From Trichoplax sp. H2 (lineage: Eukaryota > Placozoa > Uniplacotomia > Trichoplacea), in the NCBI GenBank assembly GCA_003344405.1, contig NOWV01000178.1:98006-162005 (forward strand): 64,000 nt of DNA, read 5' to 3'. The position numbers were made by a program, and so were the translations under genes. Each line of letters opens with the position of its first letter. Positions within the stretch are counted from its first letter, which is position 1. This document shows positions 25,385 through 38,737 of the stretch, piece by piece. The notes beneath the pieces are model-generated. The model was not told where the DNA came from and did not search any database. It worked only from the letters and a program-made list of their open reading frames with translations.

Positions 25385-28300
25385 CTAACTGTGAAATACA
25401 TTTCTGCCTCTGGCGCCTTGACTGCTGTGACTACCACGCTGTCCCCAACTTTTATTCTGATTTCTGTTTTGCTGACCAGTATGACCGTGCTGCCAACCCC
25501 CTATGAAAATATTAAATGCAAATACATACATAACCATTTTCTTAAACTCCATTTTATGTCGACTTATATCTTCGATAAAGGTAATGATTAGATTGTGTAA
25601 AATAACTATATCGATTTCATATCCAAAGCAATTGCTATTTTAAAATTATCAGCTTACTTCCTTGAACTCTGCCTCTTCCACCACCACTAGCACCTCCGCC
25701 TCCTAGCACAAATATCATAATTTGTTAGTAAAAACAGTAGATAAAATTGATTCATCATTAAAATAATATTTTCTGAATATTAGTGTGAGAGATCTTATTC
25801 AAGGAATGATATACAGGGTTTTATGTGGAGATTCTGTTTCCAGTATAATTATATTATTGTAATGCCATTATACCCCTGCGATTAGACGGTTCGGTTCTCT
25901 CTCTAAATTGAGGCATATCGGCTGCTGCATCGTAATCTACTCGGCCACCTCGGTCTGGAACCTGTAAAATTAATTATAGGTAAAGCATTTAAACTTTTTC
26001 GATGTCGTTTAAGAGACTAGTAATATTTAAATATAACATATTAATTTTCAAGTATTAACGGGACTAGCAATTTTACCTTTCCAATAACCACTTTGTTTAC
26101 TTCAGTTTCGGTGATTGCTCGAGCAATACCGCTGCAGGTTTTACTAACTCTTAATAAATCTACAAAACGATGGAGCCATCAATTTATAATAATATAAACT
26201 GTTCATTTTGTTATTCTATTCTTTGCTAATCTCAGTTTGATTAAAACTTGTTTACAATGTATGTAAGCTATTTGCATACCTGTTCTTGCAGAAAAAAGAT
26301 TAGCAATGCCAATATTACTTTCGGGTGTTAGATTTTGTCGCTGTGACGCATAAACTTCGGTAATTTCAGCTTCTTTTTCCTGATTGTAGGTAATTGGCAT
26401 AAACTTCAAGTGTTATTGCCGTTCGTATAACAGTTTTATTGCGTATTATGACTTGTAAACATTCACTACCTTAATACGATCTGCCCAATAAAAAGATTGA
26501 ATAGTTACGTCTAATCTAGTTAGCAGCATTTGCTTTCTCATGGTATACTGCTTTATTAGTTCTTCGCTGATTTCATTTAATTCAGTCTAAAATTAAAAAA
26601 CAGAGAATTTATTAAAAATTAAAGCACACATAGACTAGAGATAATTTCAAGTTTGTGAATAGAATCATTGGAAATTGCAAGGAGAAAACGTCCGATGTAT
26701 CATTATTAAATACTGGAATAATTATGTCGACAGTTGCGTTACCAGTTGCTGCTTTGTAAGACCCTTCGTTAACAAAGGTTTGCCTAATGTATTGGCAGGT
26801 AGTTCATTTAACAATAATTTGACCTAGTTACAGAGTAATCAATTAAGGCATCACTTTAATGAGCGTCTTTAAAAGGCGAACATGATACAAATACCGATCG
26901 TAGTATGTATACATGCGATTTAAAAATTACCTTCCTAACACTTATGATACCGTACGTATAATTTTCGATAGCTTACTGTACTGACTATATGATATAGCAG
27001 AGATGAAATTATCAGATGTTATCCTACTACCCATCGCATACTAGCAAGATCCTAAATTTCTACCTTCGTGCTATCTGGTGATTGATCTTACCTTCCCTAG
27101 TATTGCATTAAATATATCATTCACGGTGTCACCGGCTGGTGAAATGCCTAGGACCCTACAAATACGTTGCAATTCCCGCTGCGCTATACCCGTTACCTCT
27201 CTCCCCTAAGTAGCGAAAAGTTAATGCCTAATTACAACAGTATCATGTTATAAGCTACTGGGACTTCTCTAAAAAGTACGCGAACATATCGATTAAGCAT
27301 ACAGGAGATTCAGGATTGGTAGTTTCTGTGCTTTGCTGTTGTTGAAGAGGTGATTGATGCTGAATTATGATGGCAGCGTGCAATTCGGTACATAGATATT
27401 CTGTGATAGTAAATATAATCAAAGGTAGTTACCACGATTCAACTATAATTGGCACTAAACGACCAACAATTATACCACTATTAATTACATCATTATAATT
27501 GGCACCTAGCGGCTAACAATTATTGGTGGAACAAAAATTAGCCAGTTCTTTGTTTTACCTAATAGAAACATTCGTTGCTTTAATGTGGCAAAAATATCTT
27601 CTTCTTCTTGCATTAGAACATCATAGTTACATTCTATTAAAAGGGATAGATTTTTCTGATTATCTTTCTAGGCAAACCATTATAATCAAAACCATGTCCA
27701 TTTTACATTTAGCGGTCCAATGACATACATATTTCTGACAGAAAAACTAGTAGGTAATTACATAGCACTGCCGATATATCGGAAAATCCGTGAGAAATTT
27801 TAGGATGTTATGAGCTGATTGTAGTGACTATCTGATGGATACCTTTACTTAGCAAATAGGCGTTATCAATACTTAAATAAATACCTAATAGGGTTAAAAG
27901 TTGATGATAGGATCGTGATGTTGCTGTATAGTCATCATCTATTCAATTACAAGAAATTGATTTTGGATTCAGATAACTGTTAGCATTTGGTCAATCCTTT
28001 CACTACAATTCTGACTATAATATTATTAGCTGGAGCAAGTGTAATCATAAAGTTTCTAGTTCCATTTCGGTGCTTTCATTATTTTACATCACTATGATAC
28101 ATAATGGTTCATGAATGCATATTTTACTTTACAATATATCCTAATCATAAGTTAATGCCTATAATTTTGTTGCCAATGTTATCAACAACATTTTAATAAG
28201 GCATGCGACTGTAAGTCTAATATTGTGATATCATGGCATCGTAGCAAAGTTATCAACGATACACGGTAATTATAGACGAAAGTTGCAGCTGCTTAATGCG

Positions 28301-29029
28301 ATTTCTTTTGGCGTTGATATCCAGCTTAATAGAACTAATCCATAATCTCTATACAGTACTACAGACTTACCATCAGGTGGATTGATCGTACAATGTAGGT
28401 CAAGGGCTTTTATTAATGATGTGGCAAGCCAGTGCAAGAGTTCAACAAAATTTTGAGACTCTAATCCAGTTCTCATTGCATCTCGAAAGGTCTGACGATG
28501 TAACATTGGGCCATCGTACCTATCATTCCAATTGAAGTCGCATCAATCGTTAATCAAATTGGCCATTTTTATGACAACATTAGTTCCAAAACAGCTGAAA
28601 AGCAATCAAACTACAGTCCATCCATTACTATCCACTACGTCATCTAATCCGTCAAATCAGCTCAAGTCTAGAGCCACTAAATCATTCAATCGCAATCTAT
28701 TTAGACATGGATACTGTACGAAACCCAATAGGCAGTTGATTGGCCTTTACTATGTCTCTGACTTAAAATACAACGTATAAAATGCAGTCTTTACGCCTAA
28801 CTCATTGGAATACTTTGTGTTGATTTTAAAGCGATAAAATCAACTTTAACCGTGGATGAAATGACCAATATCATGATAGAGTAGTTGCGTTTACTGGCCA
28901 TTTATAATTCTACAGTAGAGTACAGTAAGAAAGCAGTCGATTGACTATGATAAACTTGCATGATCAACTACAGCAGCAAGATTAATCATACCCTAAATCA
29001 TCCAAAGACTGCAGTAAGCCAGCTTCCAT
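25385..29029 (-). CDS. FAM98: FAM98 family protein (tRNA-ligase complex subunit)
   Basis: Twelve exons: 29029-28992, 28519-28371, 27663-27559, 27400-27303, 27205-27092, 26823-26743, 26586-26470, 26379-26280, 26159-26077, 25961-25874, 25702-25658, 25500-25385. Phases close and give 377 residues. FAM98 proteins are subunits of the RTCB tRNA-ligase complex and of cytoplasmic RNA-transport granules. The start MEAGLLQSLDDLGYDGP matches the family N-terminus (LESLEDLGY). The core shows NTLGKPLLTK, then MRKQMLLTRLDVTIQSF, then WADRIK, a SNIGIANLFSARTG-like stretch, then VNKVVIGKVPDRGGR, all diagnostic. The C-terminus is a short Gly/Arg/Gln-rich tail (GGGGASGGGRGR and onwards), much shorter than the long RGG tail of vertebrate FAM98A/B. 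The acceptor of exon 3 (AAAG before 27663) is the least certain edge. The gene is divergent from PSMD8. Confidence 0.93.
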
Positions 29030-31799
29030 CTTGTTTAGCAACAGTGTAGCATTCCCCTCCAATGGCTGAAAGTGATACGTTGCCAGCCAGCCAGTACTAT
29101 AGAGAACAGTAGGTGAGCTCTTTTTGCTTGACTTGACCAGAGAACGAATGCTCCTATACTGGGCACAGTGGTCACACTGGTTCACTAATTTTGTGCTAAG
29201 CTTTGACACTGAGTCTTTTCCTGACCGGCAAAAGTCAACGGGTCCAGAATCTGTACAAATGAATCGTGGATGCTACAAGGTACCTTGATAAGGCTGCTTT
29301 CAGCAGATGCTTGTTAGCTAGGATGACTATGTAGAAAGAGAGCACCTCGATCAATCTAGAAGGTAGTGATATAATTGATTCCAGCCGACAAAGTTCGATG
29401 GAAACTACTCTAGGGATTTTCGATCGAAAAGGATTTGGACAGCCAGGCCCGATTTGGCCCGCTAACGCATTTCTTGGATTACTGTACAGTAGAGAGACAC
29501 AGCGAGGTTTGCGTGTGTTGTTCAATCGACATGGACTACTGGAAAGACGGAACATGCGTTGCTGTATCGCTCCAGCTGCTCAACTCAGAACGGTGGCACA
29601 GAAGATGCAGGCCGCTATACAATTGTATGTCCGCTCTTGGCTGTCAGTGTAGTACTGTATAAGTAAGATTATATCAAAATTGTAGCAACCTTGAGAAGAA
29701 ATCTCCCCATTCCAACCGATAAAGGGCTATATAAACTACCGTAGGGAGTTTCCATCGAAAAAGGATTTGGACAGCCAGCCCCGATTTTGGCCCGCTGACG
29801 AATTTCTGGATTACTGTACAGTACAGAGACACAGTGAGGTTTGCGTGTGTTGTTCAATCGACATGGACTACTGGAAAGACGGAACATGCGTTACTGTATC
29901 GCTCCAGCTGTTCAACTCAGAACGGTGGCGCAGCAGATGCAGGCTGCCATACAATTGTATGTCCGCTCTTGGCTGTCAGTGTAGTACTGTATAAGTAAGA
30001 TTATATCAAAATTGTAGCAACCTTGAGATGAAATCTCCCCATTCCAGCCGATAATGTGCTCTATAAAGTACTGTAGGCAGTTTCGATCGAAAAGGATTTG
30101 GACAGCCAAGCCCGATTTGGTCCGCTAACGCATTTCTGGATTACTGTACAGTACAGTAGAGAGACACAGTGAGGTTTGCGTGTGTCGTTCAATTGACATG
30201 GACTACTGGAAAGACGGAACATGCGTTACTGTATCGCTCCAGCTGCTCAACTCAGAACGGTGGCACAGCAGATGCAGGCTGCCATACAATTGTATGTCCG
30301 CTCTTGGCTGTCAGTACACGTACAGTACGAGTAAAATTATATCAAAATTGTAGCAACCTTGAGAAGAAATCTCCCCATTCCAGCCGATAATGTGCTCTAT
30401 AAAGTACTGTAGGCAGTTTCGATCGAAAAAGGATTTGGACAGCTAAGCCCGCTACGACGAATTTCTGGACAGAGACACAGTGAGGTTTGCGTGTGTCAGT
30501 TCGATCGACATGGACTACTGGAAAGACGGAAGACGCGTTGTTGTCCGCTCCAGCTGCTCAACTCAGTAAGGTGGCACAGCAGATGCGCGGCCGCCATACA
30601 ATTGTATGTCCGTTCTCGGCTATCAGAGTAGTACTGCCATAGGTAAGATTCTGTAGAAATTGCAACAACATTGAAAAGAAACCTCCCCATTCCAGCCGAT
30701 AAAGGGCTATATAAACTACCGTAGGGAGTTTCCATCGAAAAAGGATTTGGACAGCCAGGCCCGATTTTGGCCCGCTGACGAATTTCTGGATTACTGTACA
30801 GAGAGACAGAGTGATGTCTGCGTGTGTCGTGCAATCGACATGGACTACTGGAAAGACGGAAGACGCGTTGTTGTACCGCTCCAGCCGCTCAACTCACTAC
30901 GGTGTCGAATTAGATGCAAGCCGTGATACAATTGTATGCCCGTTCTTGGCTGTCAGTGCAGTATAGGCAAGATTGTATAGAAATTGCAGCAACGTTGAAA
31001 AGAAATCTCCTCCTTTCCAGCCGATAAAATACTATATAAACTACTGTAGGGAGTTTCGATCCAAAAAGGATTTTGATAGTCAGGCCCGATTTGGTTCGCT
31101 GATGAATTTCTGGATTACTGTACTGTACAGAGAGACAGAGTGACGTCTGCGTGTGTCGTTCATTCGACATGGACTACTGGAAAGACGGAAGACGCGTTGT
31201 CGTACCGCTCCAGCCGCTCAACTGAGTAGGGGTGGCACAGCAGATGCTGGCCGCCATACAATTGTATGTCCGTTCTTGGCTGTCAGTGCAGTATAGGCAA
31301 GATTGTTTAGAAATTGCAACAACGTTGAAAAGAAATTTCCTCCTTTCCAGCCAATAAAATGCCATATAAACTACTGTAGGGAGTTTCGATCCAAAAAGGA
31401 CTTTGATAGCCAGGCCCGATTTGGTTCGCTGATGAATTTCTGGATTACTGTACTGTACAGAGAGACAGAGTGACGTCTGCGTGTGTCGTTCATTCGACAT
31501 GGACTACTGGAAAGACGGAAAACGCGTTGTCGTACCGCTCCGAGTAGGGGTGGCACAGTAGATGCTGGCCGCCATACAATTGTATGCCCGTTCTTGGCTG
31601 TCAGTGCAGTATAGGCAAGATTGTATAGAAATTGCAACAACGTTGAAAGAAATCGTCTATTGTCATCAAGACGGTGACACAATCGACTGACTGTCGCTAT
31701 AGTAAAGCATAAAATCCGTGGTAACGGTAGACTACAGACTGCATGTTGAGCTGGTTTTAGTCCATGATACAGCAGAAAATAGTTTAAGGCAAATTGGTC
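29030..31799. promoter_or_regulatory. divergent intergenic interval FAM98 / PSMD8
   Basis: Both genes start outward from this 2.8 kb interval, so both promoters should lie here. Most of it is occupied by a seven-copy ~330-bp tandem repeat (next entry). The parts nearest the start codons (29030-29400 and 31645-31799) are non-repetitive and hold no recognised gene. Confidence 0.5.
29400..31640. repeat. seven tandem copies of a ~330-bp repeat
   Basis: The landmark GGACAGCCAGGCCCGATT and its variants recur near 29438, 29769, 30099, 30436, 30749, 31075 and 31406, spacing 313-337 bp. Each unit then has GGATTACTGTACAG, AGAGACACAGTGAGGTTTGC, CGACATGGACTACTGGAAAG, CGCTCCAGC, CATACAATTGTATG, GTCCGCTCTTGGCTGTCAG and AGAAATCTCCCCATTCCAGC. 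Adjacent copies are very alike and the fourth is partly deleted. The last two are most alike each other, as expected for growth by unequal crossing-over. The units are more GC-rich than the surroundings. Short open frames recur on both strands but are broken by indels between copies, so I do not call them genes. Confidence 0.92.
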
Positions 31800-34665
31800 A
31801 TGGCTCCTGACAACTTTTCCAACGTTTTGCAAAATTTTAATACTTTAAACAAGGAATGGCACTCTGCCCGTCCTGATCTGGCTCAATGTGGTAGCCTTCT
31901 TACGCAACTAAAGGTAATGACTGAGACAGTGGAATTTTTATTGCTGTAAATTGTGTACAATGTTGAATCTAAAGTGAGCGGTGAAAAAGCGACAGCAGAG
32001 AAAGGACAGCATGTTTTTACAGGCAGCCAAGCGACGCCGATTGAATCATGTCTTTCTAGTAATGGAATCAATTTAGATGGAAGTGATGTCTTAGATGGCA
32101 TGATAATCCTGTAAGGATGGAGAAATAGGGGGATAATAGCCGATAAAGTGAAGTTGAATCTTCTTGATGGATACCTGTAACGCACTATCAAACTAGTGAA
32201 TAGTAATGAATTATGGAGTCATCATCATTCATTGATTGTACTCCACTTTATTAGATTGTCTGTAGTTTTTCCCGGCCAATGTGAATCTGAGACATCATCC
32301 ATTTCCTAACTGATTCGTCAATGTCACTTGTCGATAACAAGTCATCCATCAACGATATATATTAATCTAGTTATAGTGCACTTGATCGATTTGTGGATGA
32401 CAAGAAGTTTTACTCCATACCACTTTCATTACGCATTCTATAAACGATCATCAAACCAGTCACGAAATAAATAAAGCAAAATGCAGTAATGATGAGATTT
32501 GGATAAATATCTTACAATCATCTCTCAAATTAAAGTCGGAAGATATTCTAACTTATAGCGTTCCTTTTGAAAGTTCTATGTTCAACATTCATCTTGCTCT
32601 AAAACTGATGCATAGAATTTTTAGCTCAAGATAGTCAGCAAAACTGAACGTACATCGTACAATCGTACGTATACGTTACTACAACCTGACTGGCAGGGCG
32701 TAGATGGATCATTCAATAGACATCGACCCTTTTATCCTAAGGCCAAGATATTGCGAGATTTATCACATTCAATTAATTTTACGACCTCGATTATAGTCAA
32801 GACTTGAGTTTACTTTATAATGAGATCAGGTTGATATGAATAGTTTAAAATTTAAAACGCAAAATCAATCCAGTAGTTACCAATAAAATTAATGACAAAT
32901 ATAAGTGATTGAATCGTAGATTTGTTGCTCTCTGTTCTTATTGATAGATTGCACTGGCCACCACTTCACTGCTACCGACGGATAAAATTGGACAGGATAC
33001 CGACACTCTGGTTGTCGCTCGTAAGTTATTGCTGTTTGGCCGATAATTATATACTGTATGTCGCAGTAGAGACTTTAGTAGGAGTTATCATTCCTTTCTT
33101 GTTGTATACTACTAGATATTTGTATGGTATTCTAGAATAATATGGCATTTAATGTACCGATCTCTAGTATGACTATTTGAACAAATTGATTCTTCATTGA
33201 TTTAGGGGGTACTTTGGAAATTGGGGCGCAATGGAGTATCGCTAAGAAAGATATTCAATCATTTCAACGATATATGACCCAATTGAAGCCTTATTATATT
33301 GATTATAGGTCAGAAATAGTAGGATTGTTGCTGGATTTACGTTTTATTTTCATGATAGCCCATTAGTGATATCTTTTAGATATGCTCTTGCTAATGTGCC
33401 ATTTTTAATTCAACCTTTGCATCTTTTACAGTGATATTCTCCCGGAATCGCCGTATATGTATCAATTACTCGGTCTAAATTTGCTGGCTTTGCTAGCTGA
33501 AAATAGATTAGCCGAATTTCACATAGTGAGTTGTTAATTATCATTTGCTATTCCGCAGCATTGAGTAAGATTATCGTCGATAGCGTTTACGTCGAAACAG
33601 CCAACAATAGAATCAGTTCTTACCGGGATTTACTCATTGATTTTTAGGAATTAGAACTATTACCTCCTTCAGAAATTTATAGTAACATCTATATTAAACA
33701 TCCAACAACAATTGAACAGGTGGGATCACGTAGTTGTATAACAAAAATCCTGTAATAATTATATAGATATAATTGGTTTTAGTTTGATGACTGGAAATGA
33801 TAAGTCAGCTAAAACGCTCTTGTGATACAAGTAACCATGCATAGATATTTGCCACTATATTTTAGTCATACTAAGTCGAGCAACTTAAATGTTTTTTAGT
33901 TAAAACTTTGAGATTTTCAATTTGTAAATTGTTTTCACCACTTTCTATATTGACTGGCTGCAATGATGTTAAATAGTACCTAATGGAAGGCAGCTATAAT
34001 AAGGTAACCCGTGTACTATTGCGTCTCTGTACAATAAGTTGCATCATTGAAAAAATGGTAGTTAATTTATAGATTCTGTGCTCATTTAGGTTTTCCTTGC
34101 TCGCGGAAATGTGCCTGCTGAAAGTTATAACTTTTTTATGGATATCCTAGTCAACACAATGAGGTGTGACGTTGCTAGACTTTGAAATTCTTTGCTACTT
34201 GCTTTATCGTGCATCACATTTATAGTAAGCATATCGGAGCGGATTGATAATTGGTTTAATGTTTATAAATGCTTTTACTTACGAAGGGACTCTATTGCTG
34301 ACTGCGCTGAGAAGGCTTATAAAACGTTACTATTTAAAGAGGCAGGTAGAATATTTTTTTTCGATAATCAGAGGGAGTTAGAAGAATATACAGAAAAGGT
34401 GATTCGAATTTATATCTTACATAACATGCAAAGTAGCCTATACTTTATTACTATTACTGTATACATCTGGTACCTGCTTGTAAGTGTAACTATTATCATT
34501 TCTATGATTGTAAAACAGAGAGGCTGGAAAACTGACCCCAGTAAAACATATTATACTTTACGTGAAAATGACGAAAACCATGAAGCGGATGTCTTTACGG
34601 TCAATACTAATAAGATATCTGGATATCTACTTGAATATGCTCGCGAAATGGAAAAGATTGTTTAG
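31800..34665 (+). CDS. PSMD8: 26S proteasome lid subunit Rpn12 / PSMD8
   Basis: Nine exons: 31800-31913, 32948-33020, 33206-33308, 33432-33525, 33648-33719, 33977-34003, 34090-34163, 34287-34398, 34519-34665. They sum to 816 nt (271 residues), matching the ~257-residue family core. Rpn12 is a PCI-domain subunit of the 19S regulatory particle and is the last to join the lid. Recognisable stretches are [20 protein letters not shown], then [12 protein letters not shown], then [51 protein letters not shown], and [18 protein letters not shown]. The end [10 protein letters not shown] corresponds to the family end EYARQLEMIV. A 27-nt microexon (33977-34003) encodes exactly the conserved nine residues YLMEGSYNK. 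The start ATG opens exon 1 ([20 protein letters not shown]), aligned to the family N-terminal helix. Confidence 0.95.
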
Positions 34666-35633
34666 GATATTTTACATTATCGCACAATGTACATCCATGT
34701 TCCCTTTTTTTATATAATATTGCGATTTAGTACCCGGTAGTCTACTTTCTGTTTTGTACTTTCAATTTTAATAAGAATCTTCGGTCAGATGGTCGCTAAA
34801 TTTGTGGTCTCATATGCAAGTTTCTTGTCTATCTGTGTCAAGCATCACGTTGAGCAGTTCATTTAAACGTTAACGGTTAATTGTAGTCTAAAAATTACGT
34901 ATTTGTAGTTATACCTACAAGATATCGCAAGTATAATTTACATATCTATTCCTATTAGCTTGTTTATATGCTCTTTAAAATGTTTTTGTACGTGCAGCAA
35001 GTCACGTGAAATCATAACATAAAAATAAAATTTAATATCTTCAACATAAATGATAGAACTTGGAATATAGCTAATTGAACCAACTGTCGTCACTGACTTT
35101 TCTGCATTTTAATGTAACATCCTTGGTCTAATAAGTAAACTTTAAATCGTCCCCAAACTTTAAGAAATCATTTAAAGCTTATCTTATTATGACATTCCAT
35201 TTATGCAATTACAATCTGTTTTTTTAATTTCTTGAAATTAGTTTGTAGAATAATGTCCAATTTACGTACAATATTAGGTAATGAAAAATTTCGAAATCCA
35301 AGATTTATTAGGATAGAATATCGATAGAGATACTTATTATTTTAACTGTTAAAATCTGATCTACTTCGCTCAAGTATTAATCAGGCTAAATAGGATACAA
35401 GTAAGTGATCTCCCTATTCACTTACATCAGTATAAATTTACAATAAGATAATTTCCAAATTAAAGTTAACATTTACAAAGTGTTTGTTAACGCAGTCTTA
35501 ATCTTTAATACAATACCATTGCAAACTTGCCATATTATACAATAATATTAAAAATTCTTTCTAGAAGTAATATTCCAATAACTATTCATCACAAATACCC
35601 TATAGAATACTATACTCTAATGGAAATATAGCA
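34666..35633. other. convergent intergenic interval PSMD8 / POMGNT1
   Basis: About 970 bp between the stop codons of PSMD8 (+) and POMGNT1 (-). It should contain both 3' untranslated regions and poly(A) signals. AATAAA-like strings occur (for example the reverse-strand and forward AATAAA copies near 35020-35030), but none can be assigned with certainty. No gene recognised. Confidence 0.5.
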
Positions 35634-37942
35634 CTAGGTTTTTTTGGGTGGCTTTGTCGGGCCTTTAATGAATATCGGTTTTATATTTTTAGGTTTATAT
35701 GAACTATAAGGAGATACTGGATGGCCAACTATCAAAATTGGATTTTTTTTAATCCATAGTCTCCATGTAGATTTATGAAATCCGCGAACGTCAAGCTAAG
35801 AAACAATAAAACAGAAATTAGACAGATAATACGTCAACCTTCATAACGAACAATCACTTTAAAATTTGAATTCGATTATGTATCAAGTAGAAATAAAAGA
35901 GTAACTGCTACTTACGTCCCATAATTTCCAACATTTTGCAATTTGCAACCAGGTTTCGTAATCCGAGAGTTTAGTCATTTGAATGTATACAACATACGTT
36001 ACATCAGTAGTATTTGGTACAAAGTCGTGATGGCAAGGGGATATGGCGTGATTTAATACGACAGCGTTCTGAACTAACTTATGCATTAATTTTTCATAAT
36101 TCTTCTGGCGCAGATCTTCAATACCTCTTAAGACCGCGTTGGCATCCGTATTCAGTTTATGAGCTGTGAAATAGGCATCCTGAAAGTAATTATTCATGTT
36201 GACACCTTGGGATCCAAAGTGGAATGTTCTTGAGATATCAGGAATTACACATTCACGCCCTTTTCGCATAGTAGGAGTCCGCATCCACATGTCCCAATCG
36301 AAAAAGGCTTCTGGTCCGGGCCAATGAGGTTCCAGTTCTTCTTTAAATAAGCTCCTTTTTAACATCCACCCTAACCCAGGCATAGTTTCAACACGATACA
36401 ATCGGGTAGGATCATTAGAAGAGTGCTTATAACCTTGATCGTTCCAAGCGGATATGCAATAAACATCTTTGTCGTCAATTAAGGGCAGCGTTTGACTAAA
36501 ATAACTAAAAAAATCTACGGACACATCTAAATCCTCTTCTAATACAATCAAATATTTAGCTTCAGGATGTAAGTCAAAAGCAGCAGATAAGCTGGCTTTA
36601 TAGTGCTGGGCAATTCGTCCATTACGCTTACTCACGGGCTTATGTTGTACAGCGCGAATGCCAAATAAATTGCATACGGCTAATGGCTCGTCAAAAAAGC
36701 CGTCTATAAAGACAGTAATAAGAGATTTGGTAGCACCCTTCGCTGATAATAACGATTGTAACATTCGAAACAAATAATACGGTCGATTACTAGCAATAAC
36801 AGCTACAGGCACATTGGCAACTCGATTATTTAGTAACGAAGGTGAAGCAATATCAATCGGCTGAGGATTACTACAAGCACATAACCGTCCATAGCCTTCG
36901 TATCTATTACATAATGTAGCTCTTCGCCGGTTTTCATCATTCTTCGGCCAATTACATCTTCTTTCTTGATTCGTTTTTAACTGAATTTGAGCAGAGATTT
37001 TACATGGCTTGGCCCATTCATCTAATTTCGGTGAAAGAGCGCGTGCTTCAGCATAGTGGACCCCATTTTTAGCGATTATCATTGTCCACATATCTCTCCA
37101 TTTAATCGTTAACGCATATTTACTACCTAGCATAGCTAGTGCTTGTCGAGCATGCTTTCGGATGCTAAATGTGCCTTCATCTAAGATAGTAAAGCATAAA
37201 ATTCTGTCATCGGATACCATATCGATAAATTGGATCATCAAGTTGTCCGCTTTGCCAGCATAAGTATCGAATCTTCGAGCAGCCATAACAGCACCATTAT
37301 ATTGATTAATGGCAAGAATATGAATTCCTCGCTCCTTTTCCGAAGTAGCTTGCAAGACGACAGTACCATCAATAGCGACAGAAGCATTTTTTCGACTAGA
37401 TAGTACCTATAAAATTGGAGAAAGACAGTCATTATTATTAATATTCTATATTAAAATAAATTCAACAGTTTCGAATTCATCCATGATCAAAGATTGCATG
37501 TCTTTACTGTATTTAGTTAATATGCCTTGAAGGTAAAAGATTGAATTCAAACTGAAGGCAATATGATCACGTCATCAGTAAATCGATGCCACCCATAATG
37601 CAGTCTAAAAACTGGCGTACTGCAATCAGTTTCATTCATTATTATCAAGTTGTCGTTGATTCCAATTCAATTTACCTCGATAAAAACCGCAGTTTTGGCT
37701 GTATCGGATTTCTGCTTATTGTAGCCATCAGCTGATTGGCGATTTCCTACATGATCATAGGAATAATCGGTATTCGGCCTATTCTGTAATAGCTCACTAA
37801 GTACAAGCCATACATTGACTACAATTGTAATCAAGACAACTAAGAATAAGATAATTTTAATAAAAGTCCATAAACCGCGCTTTCGCGATATCCATTTTAA
37901 ATGCGATCGTGAAGATTTGATACGATTGGGGGGGCACATCAT
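35634..37942 (-). CDS. POMGNT1: protein O-mannose beta-1,2-N-acetylglucosaminyltransferase
   Basis: Three exons: 37942-37676, 37406-35916, 35795-35634, giving 639 residues (human POMGNT1 has 660). The enzyme is a Golgi type II membrane glycosyltransferase that adds GlcNAc to O-mannose on glycoproteins such as dystroglycan. Exon 1 encodes a basic cytoplasmic N-terminus and a signal-anchor helix (FIKIILFLVVLITIVVNVWL). The large exon carries the stem (lectin-like) domain beginning with the ERGIHILAINQYNG stretch and the GT13 catalytic domain: NVPVAVIASNRPYYLFRML, HYKASLSAAFDLHPEAKYL, the DxD-containing VLEEDLDVSVDFFSYF, YCISAWNDQGY, YRVETMPGLGWMLKRSL and FDWDMWMR. Exon 3 finishes with LDVRGFHKSTWRLWIKKNP and a Lys/Pro-rich tail. 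The 1491-nt exon and only two introns contrast with its intron-rich neighbours. Confidence 0.97.
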
Positions 37943-38225
37943 AATTTTCCTCGTGATTTCCTACTGGAAGACATACTATGATAATCTAATCGATCATTTA
38001 AACAAACGATGGCATCTCCTATGCCACAACCATAGTCATGAAGATAAGGTTGCTATCAGGATGCTTTACTTCTTCTTCTACAGCTAGATCAATACCAACT
38101 GGAATAACCTTCTCATTAATAAGATGATTCGCCTTTCTTCGTCAACGATTAGCAATCGCCATAAACGTTCGAAAGTATTCCGCAGATCTGCAGCTGTTAC
38201 TGACTTCCTGTATTGTATAGTCACC

Positions 38226-38340
38226 GTTTGGTACAGTATTACAGTTTTGTAGTGTACAGTGTACAGTCCCTAAAAACTTCTTGACATTGTACAGTAGATG
38301 TACTGTACACTGTAGAGTGCATACTGTATAATAGTGTATA
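38226..38340. repeat. cluster of TGTACAGT / ACTGTACA motifs
   Basis: Within about 110 bp are GTGTACAGTGTACAGT, TTGTACAGTAG and ACTGTACACTGTAG, in both orientations. It lies about 280-400 bp upstream of the POMGNT1 start codon. The same 7-bp unit forms the arrays upstream of DRAP1, and related ACTGTACAG motifs sit in the 330-bp repeats upstream of FAM98. Confidence 0.7.
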
Positions 38341-38737
38341 TGTTAATAGATTGACAGCCGAGTGATTCAATGGCCCCAAAACAGTTGAGTTTGAACAAGG
38401 CCAAACTCATTTTTGGGGGACGTTTTTGACTATATTAGGGTCTTTGGATGCATTTTCATTTTGTATCTGGTCATTTCCAGGAATGGCCGTCTTCGTTTTC
38501 GATGCAGTCTACGCGTACAGTGCAGTACACTACTGTAGATCACGAGCGCAAGGGTTCAGCGTCTTTAATTTCGTTTTAGATACTTTGACCTGGGAAAAAT
38601 GGAACTAAAACTAACGGGCGAATGCAGTTTACTGCAGTATACCGACATCTGGCTAATCTTTGAGTTCACTGTAGTATATAGAAATGGTTGTACAGCATAG
38701 ATAGCAATACTTTTCATTTATACTTTTATTAAAATAT

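Noticed and set aside
29235-31832. Many open frames of 65-153 codons on both strands
   Set aside because: They are produced by the seven tandem repeat units. They shift frame between copies through indels and resemble no known protein.
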